Origin: Methanobacterium sp. SMA-27
Lineage (GTDB): Archaea > Methanobacteriota > Methanobacteria > Methanobacteriales > Methanobacteriaceae
Assembly: GCF_000744455.1 (NCBI RefSeq)
Contig: NZ_JQLY01000001.1
Location: 1,364,001-1,428,000 of the forward strand
Length of the DNA stretch: 64,000 nucleotides
Reading direction: 5' to 3'
Both the position numbers and the translations under genes were made by a program. The notes under the pieces are model-generated. The model was not told the DNA's origin. It ran no database searches and saw only the letters and a program-made list of their open reading frames with translations. Within the stretch, counting starts at the first letter, position 1. Each line of letters starts with the position of its first letter. Below, piece by piece: positions 48,201 through 57,982 of the stretch.

Positions 48201-48921
48201 GCCCCATTAAAATCAATTCTGTTATATCCAATACACTTGAAACAGATCCTTTATTCTCATTATCCAATGTATATTTAAGAGCATTTTCTAGGTTTAAAAT
48301 ACAAAAAGAACATGATGTGATAATTATTTCGGCATTTGTGGATTCTGCATCCTGAATTCTCTTCGATGCTACCTTCAATGCAGTTTCAGGGAAAGCTGAT
48401 TTTACACCTGCACCTGCACCACAACACCTTGATCTCTCCCTATTTCTATCCATTTCAACTAGAACACTGGTTTCATTAATAATTTCCCTGGGCTCTTCAT
48501 ATATATCTGAATGTCTACCAAGATGGCATGGATCATGGTATGTAACTTTTTTTGGAGTTTTTTTAACTTTAATTTTACCATCTGATATTAGCTCTTTTAA
48601 AAGCACTGATGTATGTTTAACATTAAGTTCAACTCCAAACAACTCTTTATAATCATTTTTTAATGTATTATAACAACCGGCACAGGATACAAGTATTTCT
48701 TCACCTTCATTTTTATTTAATTGTTTAAGAGTTTTCTCCATTACTTCTAATGCTTCATCTTCAAACCCTGTTCTCATTAAAAATGATCCACAACATGGTT
48801 CATTTTCAAGTATGGTATAATCTAAACCAGCTGTTTTTAATATTGTTTCTGTGGCATCAGCGATGTTAGTAAGTTTTTCTCTAACAACGCATCCTCTAAA
48901 ATACATCATATTTCTTTGCAC
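48181..48921 (-). CDS. LutA/HdrB-like protein with two CCG domains
   Basis: Two cysteine-rich CCG domains: FRGCVVREK with [10 protein letters not shown] and VSCAGCYNT in the first half, and [20 protein letters not shown] with SRCCGAGAG and TSCSFC in the second. Such domains bind unusual Fe-S clusters in heterodisulfide reductase HdrB, glycolate oxidase GlcF and LutA. At 246 residues it is LutA-like. Translation is coupled to the downstream LUD/ferredoxin gene by a 20-base overlap. A variant HdrB function in a methanogen is the alternative reading. Confidence 0.88.
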   Translation of the reverse strand: MQRNMMYFRGCVVREKLTNIADATETILKTAGLDYTILENEPCCGSFLMRTGFEDEALEVMEKTLKQLNKNEGEEILVSCAGCYNTLKNDYKELFGVELNVKHTSVLLKELISDGKIKVKKTPKKVTYHDPCHLGRHSDIYEEPREIINETSVLVEMDRNRERSRCCGAGAGVKSAFPETALKVASKRIQDAESTNAEIIITSCSFCILNLENALKYTLDNENKGSVSSVLDITELILMGLEHEEV

Positions 48922-49052
48922 CCATAAATCATCGAATTTTTTTTTTATTATGAAAATTTTATTACAATGTTATATATCTCGCTAGTTTAGTATTTTTTTA
49001 TCCATCTAAAATCTGTTTATTTTAAAAAAAATCATGTTAATGAAATTAAAAT

Positions 49053-50054
49053 TTAAGTCCTTTTTTTATGAATCAAATTCCATATAACACCCAATCCATA
49101 TGAGATATGTAGTAACGGTAACAGTATAAAAGTCATCAATGAATAGATGGTTTTTGTTTTAAGGCTCACCTCAATGAAAACTGAAATTATAAAAAGGAAG
49201 TACAGTAACAATGGAATGAAAACAAAAGAACCTAACACATAATAGAATGGTAACATGAGTATTAGGTATAATATCAATGCAATTGTAATTGGAACATTTA
49301 TTGTGATGATATTCCTGTGTTTTTTTACTGTATTTGTTATATTTACCCCATATTTGAACATGTTTCGTGCAAATTCCATAATTGAACTGGTTTCATGATG
49401 CCATACCATGGCCTCTGGAACATTGATAAAATTATACCCTGATTTTCTTAATCTAAAATTTAACTCATTATCATCAGACATAATGAGTTTTTCATCATAT
49501 CTGAACTTTGATAAAATATCTTTCTTGTATATCGCATTGTAGTTGGCTATGCTTTTAGCATACTTAGTCTTTCTTATGGCAAAGGCAGGATTACCTCCTG
49601 ATGCGATTTGGGAGGTTAATAATGTATTAATGACCAGTTCCTTTTTATTTTTGGTTTTTGCTACTAAACGAGGGCCACCAGCACCTGCAATCGTTTTATC
49701 TGTATCTTTTATTGCATGGTAAAGTGTTGAAATCCATTTTTTATCTACTATACAGTCAGCATCTGTAAATGCTATGTATTTAGAATTTTGATCAGAATTA
49801 ACAATAACTAGATTTCTAGCAAAGCAATGACCATAAAAACCAAAATCTGCTTCATTTAAAATTTTATGTTGAATATCCGATCCTTCCAATGTTTTTCTGG
49901 CAATTTCTCGAGTGTTATCTGTACTGTTTCCATCCACTACAACTATTTCATAGGATCTTAACTCAAAATTTTGGTTTAAAATACTTTCAAGGGTATTTTC
50001 TATATTTTTTCCCTCGTTTCTTGCAATTATTCCAACTGTTATCATTACAGACAT
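49053..50054 (-). CDS. Family 2 glycosyltransferase with C-terminal membrane helices
   Basis: Cytoplasm-facing sugar transferase. Seen: VGIIARNEGKNIENTLESIL and VVDGNSTDNT at the N-terminus (GT-A nucleotide-binding), the metal motif DADC in IAFTDADCIVDKKWI, and MSDDNELNFRLRKSGY. Three hydrophobic helices follow near residues 250-325. It likely adds a sugar to a lipid-linked glycan or S-layer oligosaccharide. It is the left border of the glycan island; the acceptor and sugar are unknown. Confidence 0.92.
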   Translation of the reverse strand: MSVMITVGIIARNEGKNIENTLESILNQNFELRSYEIVVVDGNSTDNTREIARKTLEGSDIQHKILNEADFGFYGHCFARNLVIVNSDQNSKYIAFTDADCIVDKKWISTLYHAIKDTDKTIAGAGGPRLVAKTKNKKELVINTLLTSQIASGGNPAFAIRKTKYAKSIANYNAIYKKDILSKFRYDEKLIMSDDNELNFRLRKSGYNFINVPEAMVWHHETSSIMEFARNMFKYGVNITNTVKKHRNIITINVPITIALILYLILMLPFYYVLGSFVFIPLLLYFLFIISVFIEVSLKTKTIYSLMTFILLPLLHISYGLGVIWNLIHKKRT

Positions 50055-50230
50055 TTTTTATAACCAAATAAAATCTATTTTACTACAATTTAAGTGTTAA
50101 TCATCAAATTCAGTGTATAATCTATATATTTGATTTAAATTCTAAATTTATAATTAAATACATATGTTTATTATCTATTAATTAATTTAATATAATTAAT
50201 TCTTTTTAACTGGATTAAAGGGGTCAATTA

Positions 50231-51196
50231 ATGATTTGTAAGATTTGTAACAATTCTATTGATAATAAAAAATTTCAAATTAAAGAAATGATGTTTGGAA
50301 CTAAATATGAATTTGATTACATTGAATGTTCTAAATGTGGTTGTCTTCAAATAGCAGAAATACCACAGAACATTGCAGAATATTATCCTTCTGACTTCTA
50401 TTCATTCAAAGATAATTTATTAGAAAATCCTATAAAAAGATATTTGAGGATGAAAAGAAATGAATATGCCTACTTTAAAAGAGGTTTAATTGGTAAGTTC
50501 ATGTTCAATAGATATCCTCCTTATTTCTTTGATAAACTTGAAAAATTGGAAATAGATCTAGATTTCAAAATATTAGATGTTGGATGTGGTTCTGGTCGTT
50601 TACTATATTCATTTAAAGCTTTAGGATTCAAAAATCTAACAGGCATTGATCCATTTATAGATAAAACTGTAAATAACAATGAAATTTCCATATACAAAAA
50701 AACAATTCATGAACTTGAAGATTCGTATGATCTTATCATATTGAAAAATGTTCTTGAACATACATCTGATCAACTTGAAACACTAAGGAAAATTTCAAAG
50801 CTTTTAACAGAAAATGGAATTTCAATAATCACAATACCCCTTAAAAATGAATATATCTGGAGTAGATATGGGGTTAACTGGGTTCAAATTGATGCGCCCC
50901 GCCATTTTTTTATACATACACTAGAGAGTTTTAAAGTTCTATTGGAAGATACAGATCTTGAGATAAAAAATTTAATATTCGATTCTGATGCTTTTCAATT
51001 CTGGGGTAGTGAACAATACAAAATGGATATTCCATTGATGTCAGAAAATTCCTATTTAATTAATCCAAAAAAGAGCATTTTCACCAAGGATCAAATAAAA
51101 AATTTTAATGAAATAGCCAGAGTGTTAAACCAAAAAAAATCTGGTGATCAAATTTTCATTGTACTTGGAAATAAAAAAATAGTTAGTAATCCATAA
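50231..51196 (+). CDS. Class I SAM-dependent methyltransferase with N-terminal zinc-ribbon Cys
   Basis: Residues 3-36 hold two Cys pairs (CKIC and CSKC), a metal-binding lead found on sugar-modifying methyltransferases. The SAM motif KILDVGCGSGRLLYSFKALG is near residues 116-135, and LKNVLEHTSDQLETLRKISKLL is the second conserved block. It has no membrane helix. It sits between a glycosyltransferase and a flippase, so it probably methylates a sugar of the surface glycan. AAAGGGGTCAATT precedes the ATG. Confidence 0.9.
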   Translation: MICKICNNSIDNKKFQIKEMMFGTKYEFDYIECSKCGCLQIAEIPQNIAEYYPSDFYSFKDNLLENPIKRYLRMKRNEYAYFKRGLIGKFMFNRYPPYFFDKLEKLEIDLDFKILDVGCGSGRLLYSFKALGFKNLTGIDPFIDKTVNNNEISIYKKTIHELEDSYDLIILKNVLEHTSDQLETLRKISKLLTENGISIITIPLKNEYIWSRYGVNWVQIDAPRHFFIHTLESFKVLLEDTDLEIKNLIFDSDAFQFWGSEQYKMDIPLMSENSYLINPKKSIFTKDQIKNFNEIARVLNQKKSGDQIFIVLGNKKIVSNP

Positions 51197-51249
51197 GAAA
51201 TATATTATTTTAAGGACTATAAACCGGATAATCTTAAATTCTAAACATT

Positions 51250-52686
51250 TTATTTCTGTATATTCCGGATTACCTCGATATCTTCCTTATCTATACCTTT
51301 TAAAATAAATAAAACAAACACATATAGAAATGCGGATATTAATATTAATATTAATAAATTAAGATCCTTGAATATCAAGATGAATAAACCCATTATTACT
51401 GAAGAAATAACTATTTTGATTGTTTCGTTTAATAATTTTTTTCTTTGAGTTATATATCCTGTTCTAAGGGCCATTATTAGAACCAATGCTAAAATAGTAA
51501 ATTCTGTTATCAATGTATTGAAACTCGCAGCAATATAACTAAATTTTGGAATTAATATGAAATTAAGTGTGATATTTATAATCATCCCCATAAAAGTTAT
51601 TTTAGTCAATAGTAACTGTTTATTTGTAGACTGGAACAATTGTACAAATGCAGCATTTCCAAATGTGAAAACTGTAGCCCATACAAGTATTTGAAGTGCA
51701 GGTGAGGATGCTAAGAATGCCTGTCCAAAGATCAAAATTATTATCTGATTGGATAAAAGAGTGATTGCTACTCCCAGTGGAACACCGATCAAGATCATAT
51801 ATTTAAAATATTTTTCTACAATTAATTTCAAAGAATCTTTTGATGAACCATACAACTTGGACATCACAGGGAAAATCGCAGCATTAATCACAGTTGGAAT
51901 GAATAACAACAGTAAAACAATTCGATAAGCTGCATTATATAATCCTACAGCTTGATCTCCCTGCATAAAAAAGAGCATAACAGAATCTATCCAAATATAA
52001 ATTGTTACAAATACTCCCATTAAACCAAACTGTGCAGCTGTCTTAATTGTAGGTTTCCAAAAATCCCAATCAATCTTTATTTTTGGTATGGGGAGTTCAA
52101 ACCTTTTGGTTAATATAAAAAGATAATATATTAGAATTAATCCCCCTACCAAAGCATAAAGAATTGTGAAGGATATAATTCCATAATTATAGTTTATTAA
52201 AATGAAAATTCCAATTAACATCAATATATTATTTAAAACAGATGCTATTGACTGATATTCAAGTCTTTCGTATGCTTGAAATATCGAGGCGAAGAAGTTT
52301 GAAAAAGTCGTAAAAATTAAAAATATCATCATTAAATAGAGAATATAAGCTGTTTGTGTTGGATAACCTAATATTTTTACAATAACAATAACAAAGACCA
52401 GTAAAATTGAAATTTGCAATAGTTTTATTGTGAATATATTATTAAGATATTTATTGGTTAAGGACTTTTCCTTAGATAATTCCCTTGTCATGAGAATATT
52501 TAACCCGAAATCAGCAAATATTCCTATCACACTTGTTAAAGCCAATGCAAAAGCAAGTATTCCATAATTTTCAACTCCCAAATACCTTACTAGATATATT
52601 GTATAAATTAAACTGATTAGATAGCTTAAAATTTGGGATGTGAATAGGGAACCTATGTTTTTTACAAATCTTTGCATCGGATTCAT
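51250..52686 (-). CDS. Polysaccharide flippase (Wzx/MOP superfamily)
   Basis: A 478-residue membrane protein with about 12-14 hydrophobic helices. It has the family start MQRFVKNIGSLFTSQILSYL, with YTIYLVRYLGVENYGILAFA. It would move lipid-linked oligosaccharides across the cytoplasmic membrane. It is convergent with the methyltransferase gene and lies in the middle of the glycan island, which supports the role. Confidence 0.93.
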   Translation of the reverse strand: MNPMQRFVKNIGSLFTSQILSYLISLIYTIYLVRYLGVENYGILAFALALTSVIGIFADFGLNILMTRELSKEKSLTNKYLNNIFTIKLLQISILLVFVIVIVKILGYPTQTAYILYLMMIFLIFTTFSNFFASIFQAYERLEYQSIASVLNNILMLIGIFILINYNYGIISFTILYALVGGLILIYYLFILTKRFELPIPKIKIDWDFWKPTIKTAAQFGLMGVFVTIYIWIDSVMLFFMQGDQAVGLYNAAYRIVLLLLFIPTVINAAIFPVMSKLYGSSKDSLKLIVEKYFKYMILIGVPLGVAITLLSNQIIILIFGQAFLASSPALQILVWATVFTFGNAAFVQLFQSTNKQLLLTKITFMGMIINITLNFILIPKFSYIAASFNTLITEFTILALVLIMALRTGYITQRKKLLNETIKIVISSVIMGLFILIFKDLNLLILILISAFLYVFVLFILKGIDKEDIEVIRNIQK

Positions 52687-53064
52687 TAAAGTTTCTTTGT
52701 GTTATCTTAAATTTAAAAACTTGTTTTAATCTGATCCAAATATGCAAATCAATGGGGTTGTATTAACTCAAAAAATTATTTTATATAAATAAAAATTGTA
52801 ATTTTAATTTGTTTTAAATTAGAAAATATTAATAAATCGAGTTGAGTCAAATAATTCATATTTAGGAAGTGCTAATTGTGTATTTTAGCTGAATTAAAAA
52901 TAATAAATCTAAATATGAAATTAAATTATACAATTATAAGTGATTCAGAAGATAAAAAATCAAATTTCTAACTTTAACAATTTTAAAAAAAAATTTAGAA
53001 AATAATTCATAAACAATTAAATATATTTCAATTCTATCAAGATTTTGTATTGGAAAGGGAAAAT
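52687..53064. other. Empty AT-rich spacer in the glycan island
   Basis: About 380 bases between divergent flippase and glycosyltransferase genes. I see no coding frame, RNA gene or clear repeat; base composition is even more AT-rich than the island. AAGGGA before the next ATG is the only site. Confidence 0.45.
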
Positions 53065-54099
53065 ATGAATCAAAAAGTTTCTATAATAATTCTCAACTGG
53101 AATGGATGGAAAGATACGATAGAATGCCTTGAATCTCTCTATCAGATCAACTATCCAAATTATAATGTGATTTTAGTTGATAATGGCTCTCAAAACAAAT
53201 CTATTGAAATGATAAAGAATTATGCCTCAGGAGAACTTTCTATTGAATCAGATTTTTTTGAATATAAAAAATTTAACAAACCTATTAAAATCTTGGAATT
53301 TTTTGGCAATGAATTGGAATCATTGCAGATAATTAATGAAAATTTTAATAATTCAGATTCAAATAATAAGCTAATATTAATTAAAAATGAAGTTAATTCA
53401 GGTTTTTCTGAAGGTAATAACCTTGGTATAAACTTTTCATTGCAATTTTTAAATACAGATTATATTCTGCTTCTAAACACTGATACAGTAGTTGATAAGA
53501 ATTTCTTAAATGAACTTGTGAAATTTGCCGATACTAACCATAAAGTGGGCATTGTAGGACCTGGAGTTTATCATTACAACAAACCTGATAAAATTGATAA
53601 TATAGGGTACAATGTCAATATTTGTAATGCTAGAACATCATCTCCACTTGATAATTTGGAGGAAATTCCATCTTCAACCATATCATTAGATTATGTTGTT
53701 GGTTGTGGATTACTAATTAAAAAGAGTGTAATTGATGATATAGGTCTGCTTGATAAAAAATATTTTCTATATTACGAGGATGTTGATTGGTGTTTAAGGG
53801 CTAAAAAGCAGGGTTATAAAGTTTTTTATGTGCCCAAAGCTAGGATATGGCATAAAGTTTCTTCACTTGAAAGGAAATCAATAAGCCTATACTATTACGG
53901 AAACAGGAATTCATTTTTATTAATTAAAAAAAACAGGGATTCAATTGGGATTTTAATCTGTTATTCCCAATTATTATTTAATAAATTCATTTTAGCACTA
54001 TATCTAATATTAAAAGGCCAACGAAAAGAATCTTTAACAGTATTAAAAGCAATTAATGATGGACTTAGAGGAAATTATGGATATAAAAAATTGGATTAA
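53065..54099 (+). CDS. Family 2 glycosyltransferase (rhamnosyltransferase-like)
   Basis: Seen: the N-terminal ILNWNGWKDTIECLESLY and VILVDNGSQN, then LLLNTDTVVDKNFLNELV with the DxD-like metal site, GVGPGVYH-type segment, a VVGCGLLIKKSVIDDIGLLD block, and YYEDVDWCLRAKKQGYKV. These are the order and motifs of rhamnosyltransferase-type GT2 enzymes. An insertion (about residues 55-110, Asn/Glu-rich) splits the nucleotide-binding region and is unusual. I chose the ATG with AAGGGA upstream. It has no membrane helix, though the C-terminal region is moderately hydrophobic. Confidence 0.9.
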   Translation: MNQKVSIIILNWNGWKDTIECLESLYQINYPNYNVILVDNGSQNKSIEMIKNYASGELSIESDFFEYKKFNKPIKILEFFGNELESLQIINENFNNSDSNNKLILIKNEVNSGFSEGNNLGINFSLQFLNTDYILLLNTDTVVDKNFLNELVKFADTNHKVGIVGPGVYHYNKPDKIDNIGYNVNICNARTSSPLDNLEEIPSSTISLDYVVGCGLLIKKSVIDDIGLLDKKYFLYYEDVDWCLRAKKQGYKVFYVPKARIWHKVSSLERKSISLYYYGNRNSFLLIKKNRDSIGILICYSQLLFNKFILALYLILKGQRKESLTVLKAINDGLRGNYGYKKLD

Positions 54100-54201
54100 T
54101 TTTTGATATTTGTTAATAAATATTATATTAAATAATTTTTCCAGAAAATAGGGCTGATTTAAAGTTTTTTTATAAATAAATATTAAGAATAGTATATAAT
54201 T

Positions 54202-54972
54202 TTATTTCCTTGCATATGCAAAATAATAAAACCCAAACAATTCACCTATAATTGTATTATCCCAAACCGTGATTAATGGTTTGATTTTTGATAAAAAGTT
54301 ATATTCTAATCTTTTTAATGAAGGAACTTGATTCCCATAGGGTATTTGTGGCAAAAATACTCCTGCTCCAAAAACATTAATGGATTTCAAGTCTGCTGAT
54401 TGGAGCATATTCTGAATGTCCCTTGAATTTAATTTTTTTTCATAAAATGTGTCTTTTCCATCCCTTTTCATTAATTTACCCAAGTTTCTAATAAAAGTGA
54501 TGTGAGCACGGAATGTAGAAAATTTTTTTGGTACTATATCTGAATAGAATATTCCCTCTGGTTTTAATACTCTTGTCATCTCATTAATTACAATTTGAGG
54601 ATCTTTGAAATGTTCTAAAAGACCTGTTGATAACACTATGTCAAAACTATTATCTTCAAATGGAAGTTTTTTAGCATCCCCCACAACAAATCTACCTTTA
54701 TTATGGGTTAATTCATAATTTTTTCTAGCAACTTTTAAAGCACTTTCAGAATAGTCCAAGCAAGTTGTTTTATAACCCTTTGATGCCAAGAAACAGGATA
54801 ACCTTGCAGAACCACATCCAACTTCCAATATATTTATATCAGATCCTGATGGTAATAATGGTATTAAATAGGAAAGTTTTATTTCATCCATTAGATAAAA
54901 AACATCCCTATAATTTAGGGTTTCTTCTGTTTTATCCCAAATATTTTCCCATACTTCTTTATCTTTATCCAA
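54202..54972 (-). CDS. Class I SAM-dependent methyltransferase
   Basis: Seen: the SAM motif ILEVGCGSARLSCFLASKGY near residues 46-65, TCLDYSESALKVARKN, and DNSFDIVLSTGLLEHFKDPQIVI. The start is TTG, overlapping the end of the upstream glycosyltransferase region, with GGTGAT ahead of it; the two genes are joined without a gap. Its C-terminal half (FRAHITFIRNLGKLMKRDG) is specific to glycan-cluster methyltransferases. The target is probably a sugar. Confidence 0.9.
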   Translation of the reverse strand: MDKDKEVWENIWDKTEETLNYRDVFYLMDEIKLSYLIPLLPSGSDINILEVGCGSARLSCFLASKGYKTTCLDYSESALKVARKNYELTHNKGRFVVGDAKKLPFEDNSFDIVLSTGLLEHFKDPQIVINEMTRVLKPEGIFYSDIVPKKFSTFRAHITFIRNLGKLMKRDGKDTFYEKKLNSRDIQNMLQSADLKSINVFGAGVFLPQIPYGNQVPSLKRLEYNFLSKIKPLITVWDNTIIGELFGFYYFAYARK

Positions 54973-56136
54973 TTAATCACCTGATATTGAGTTGTATACT
55001 TCCTGGGTTTCTCTGGCTGCATTGTCCCATGTGAATATTTTAGACCTTTTAAGTCCCTTTTCTGCTAATTTTTTGTTTAAATCATCCTGTGTTAGAACAT
55101 TGTACATATTTAATGCCAGGCTTTCCTCATCATTTGGATCTACCATTATTCCTGCATCATCAACAACTTCCGGTAGGGAGCTGGTATTGGAAGTTATTAC
55201 AGGTGTACCGCATGCCATGGCTTCAAGAGGAGGCAACCCAAAACCTGCATATAAACATGGATAAACAAGAAGGTCTGATGCATTGTACCACTTGGGTAGT
55301 TCTTCTTCCGATACATATCCAATGAATATAATATCATTTTGAAGACCCATCTCTATTATTGTTTTCAATAACTGTTTTCTAGCCCCATAACTTTGAGGAT
55401 CTCCTATTTTTAACAGTTTAATACCGGGTAATTTCTTTTTAAGTTTTACTAGTGATCTTAACAGGAAGTTCAGATTCTGTCTTGGTGTTTCTGAACCAAC
55501 ATAGAGTATGAATTTCTGATCCTTTGGAATATTGTGTTGTATTAGAATATCTTTATTCCTTTTCTTATGGTAGAGATCATGGTCAACAGCAGCACTCACA
55601 ATATGTATCCTCTCTTCAGGATAGTTCAAATATTTAACAATTTCATCTTTGGAAAATTCTGAAATTGTCATAATCCGATCTGCTTTTTTTAATCCTGACA
55701 TATTACTTTTCCATAATCTTGAATGGTTCTTTTCAAAGGCCCATGGAATTAGGTCGTAACACGTTACAACAGATCTGTTCGTTTTAATTGAATTTAACAG
55801 ATATGCGTTTTCCTGAGAGGTGATATGTTTAATATTCTGCTTTTTTATATTATTTTGGACCTTGATTTTGTATCTGTACCTGTCAATGTTTTTAAAAGTT
55901 GTTCTGCCTATTTCAATAAAGAAATTTTTTAGTTGTGAGTATTCCTGTGTTTCAGTATCTTGTTTATCTAAATTTGATTCTAATGGAGGACTATATCTTT
56001 TTTCAAGGTTATGCATAATAGATTCGTATTCAATGATATTCAATTCAACATCGAGCCTTTTATGTATCTCCATTTGATATTTAGACATACCAAATATCTT
56101 CTCAGTTTTTGGTCCATTAATATAGTCTATTTGCAT
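54973..56136 (-). CDS. Family 4 (GT-B) glycosyltransferase
   Basis: Seen: the N-terminal acceptor domain and a C-terminal GT1 domain with ILYVGSETPRQNLNFLLRSL near residues 210-230. YVSEEELPKWYNASDLLVYPCLYAGFG and GLPPLEAMACGTPVITSNTSSLPEV follow, the last containing the EX7E-type donor site. Length 387 is normal. GGTGAAATTTT precedes the ATG. It is in a run on the minus strand with another GT4 upstream and a methyltransferase downstream. Confidence 0.93.
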   Translation of the reverse strand: MQIDYINGPKTEKIFGMSKYQMEIHKRLDVELNIIEYESIMHNLEKRYSPPLESNLDKQDTETQEYSQLKNFFIEIGRTTFKNIDRYRYKIKVQNNIKKQNIKHITSQENAYLLNSIKTNRSVVTCYDLIPWAFEKNHSRLWKSNMSGLKKADRIMTISEFSKDEIVKYLNYPEERIHIVSAAVDHDLYHKKRNKDILIQHNIPKDQKFILYVGSETPRQNLNFLLRSLVKLKKKLPGIKLLKIGDPQSYGARKQLLKTIIEMGLQNDIIFIGYVSEEELPKWYNASDLLVYPCLYAGFGLPPLEAMACGTPVITSNTSSLPEVVDDAGIMVDPNDEESLALNMYNVLTQDDLNKKLAEKGLKRSKIFTWDNAARETQEVYNSISGD

Positions 56137-56216
56137 AAAATTTCACCTTTAAATGTTGATACAATAAGAATTATTTATTACTTTACCATGTGTCAAAAGT
56201 ATTGATGAATAGTTCT

Positions 56217-57407
56217 CTACCAATTTTGAAGTATACTCCTATACAGCTCTTCAGTTTCCTTTGCAATTTTATCCCAACTGTAATTATCTACCATTTCCAT
56301 TCCTTTATTTCCAAAGTTTTTCCTTATATCTTCATTTTTTAGTAGATATGTCAAAGCATCTGCAAGGCTTTGAACATTGCATGGTTTTGTAAGTAAACCA
56401 TTTTCTCCATGCTTTACAATGTCGGGTATACCTCCAAGATCAGAGGCAACAATTGGAATCCCTGCTGCCATGGCCTCTAAATTTACAATACCAAAGGATT
56501 CGGCCATTGTTGTTGATGGTAAACAGAATATATCAGCTGATTTATAATATAATGGCTTTTTTTCATCTTCAACAAATCCTGTGAAAACCACATTGTTTTC
56601 AACACCCAATTTTTTAGCCAGTTCACTGAGATAATCCAACATTTGGCCTCTGCCTGCAAAAATTAGTTTACTATTTGGAAATTCCTTTTTAACGGTTTTA
56701 AAAGCTTTTAATAATATATCAGGACCTTTATATTGGACTAAACTTCCGAAAAAGAGAATTATATTGTCCTCCAATGGTAGTCCTAAATTAATCCTGGATT
56801 CTTCCTTTGTGTAGGGGGTTGTTACCTCTGATATATTGATTCCATTGGGTATTACAACTATTTTATCCTTATATTTCCTTAAAAAGGGTGATTCATTGGC
56901 ATATGCTTTAGTAGTGGCAATTATAACCTCTGCAGAGCCCAGTACTTTGTTAATAAATAATTTATTATAAACAGATACTCCTGTATTGCGCATGAAACTA
57001 CCACCTGTTTCCTGCCCATCAAACTGATACGTTAATAGAAACGGTACCTTTTTTCGTTTGGCATACAGCAGTGCAGGAAGATCAGAATAGGGAATTGGTG
57101 AATGTGCATGTACAATATCTAAATCATACTTTAATGGTTTATAAATTAATTTAAAAGAAGCATTGGCACTTGCAATTTTGAAACTGGTTGCATTGCGATG
57201 TATTTTCATGTTTGGATAAATCTCTAATGAATCAATAGAATCAATTGATGTTGTAAAAACATCAACTGAATTACCCCTATTTGCCATATTAACGGCCAAA
57301 TTATATGCTGCTATCTCTGTACCTCCATGAGCATACTTTTTAATATAATCTGGAGTATTAACCAAGTTAACATATGGAAAATGTCCAATGAAATATCCTA
57401 TTTTCAT
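56217..57407 (-). CDS. Family 4 (GT-B) glycosyltransferase
   Basis: Seen: the N-terminal GGTEIAAYNLAVNMANRGNSV glycine-rich loop, DIVHAHSPIPYSDLPALL, the C-terminal ILFFGSLVQYKGPDILLKAF, and SADIFCLPSTTMAESFGIVNLEAMAAGIPIVASDLGGIPDIV with the donor-binding acidic pair. Length 396 is normal. It is related in layout, but not closely, to the neighbouring GT4, so the two probably add different sugars. Confidence 0.94.
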   Translation of the reverse strand: MKIGYFIGHFPYVNLVNTPDYIKKYAHGGTEIAAYNLAVNMANRGNSVDVFTTSIDSIDSLEIYPNMKIHRNATSFKIASANASFKLIYKPLKYDLDIVHAHSPIPYSDLPALLYAKRKKVPFLLTYQFDGQETGGSFMRNTGVSVYNKLFINKVLGSAEVIIATTKAYANESPFLRKYKDKIVVIPNGINISEVTTPYTKEESRINLGLPLEDNIILFFGSLVQYKGPDILLKAFKTVKKEFPNSKLIFAGRGQMLDYLSELAKKLGVENNVVFTGFVEDEKKPLYYKSADIFCLPSTTMAESFGIVNLEAMAAGIPIVASDLGGIPDIVKHGENGLLTKPCNVQSLADALTYLLKNEDIRKNFGNKGMEMVDNYSWDKIAKETEELYRSILQNW

Positions 57408-57488
57408 GTTAAGAACCTATTATTATGAATAATATTGAAATTATATCTATTATAAATCATAACCAGATTTTGTAAATAAAAGAGATTA

Positions 57489-57878
57489 TTATTTTATGTT
57501 GTTTTTTAAATCTGAATCATCTTCAATATCCTGCTTATCATCAGTTTTAATATTATTTCTTTGAATAGCTAACTCCCTCACAAGATCTGTTAATTCTTCT
57601 TCAATTGTTTCGATCTTATTGTACATTTTAAATATCAAATAGAAACTAAGGAGTAAACCAAGTATCAGTGCAAAATCCAGTCCTCTACCTATACCTGTAT
57701 ATAATGCAAAATAATTTGTTGTGTTAGGGTATATTGAAATGAAAATAATGATCAACCATATAATAATCCATACAAAAAGCATGCCTAAAGACATTTTTCC
57801 GTCTCTAAACCTTAAAATACTCAGTACTATGGCTAATATTCCAAGAAAAATTGCAATTATCTGGTATATTTCTATCAT
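57489..57878 (-). CDS. DUF2304 family membrane protein
   Basis: A 129-residue protein with three hydrophobic helices (IIAIFLGILAIVLSILRF, MLFVWIIIWLIIIFISIY, ALILGLLLSFYLIFKMY) and a charged C-terminal coiled region (NKIETIEEELTDLVRELAIQ). DUF2304 proteins are regularly coded beside dolichol-phosphate-mannose-synthase-like glycosyltransferases, and here the next gene upstream is one. It probably partners that enzyme in the membrane. Confidence 0.9.
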   Translation of the reverse strand: MIEIYQIIAIFLGILAIVLSILRFRDGKMSLGMLFVWIIIWLIIIFISIYPNTTNYFALYTGIGRGLDFALILGLLLSFYLIFKMYNKIETIEEELTDLVRELAIQRNNIKTDDKQDIEDDSDLKNNIK

Positions 57879-57982
57879 TTTTTTTTAAATCCCAGTGGAT
57901 ATTATTATATTATCCATTTTTTTTTATTTATTAATTCGTATTCCATTATCTAATGAATAAGTTAGTTTTATTAAATTTATTT

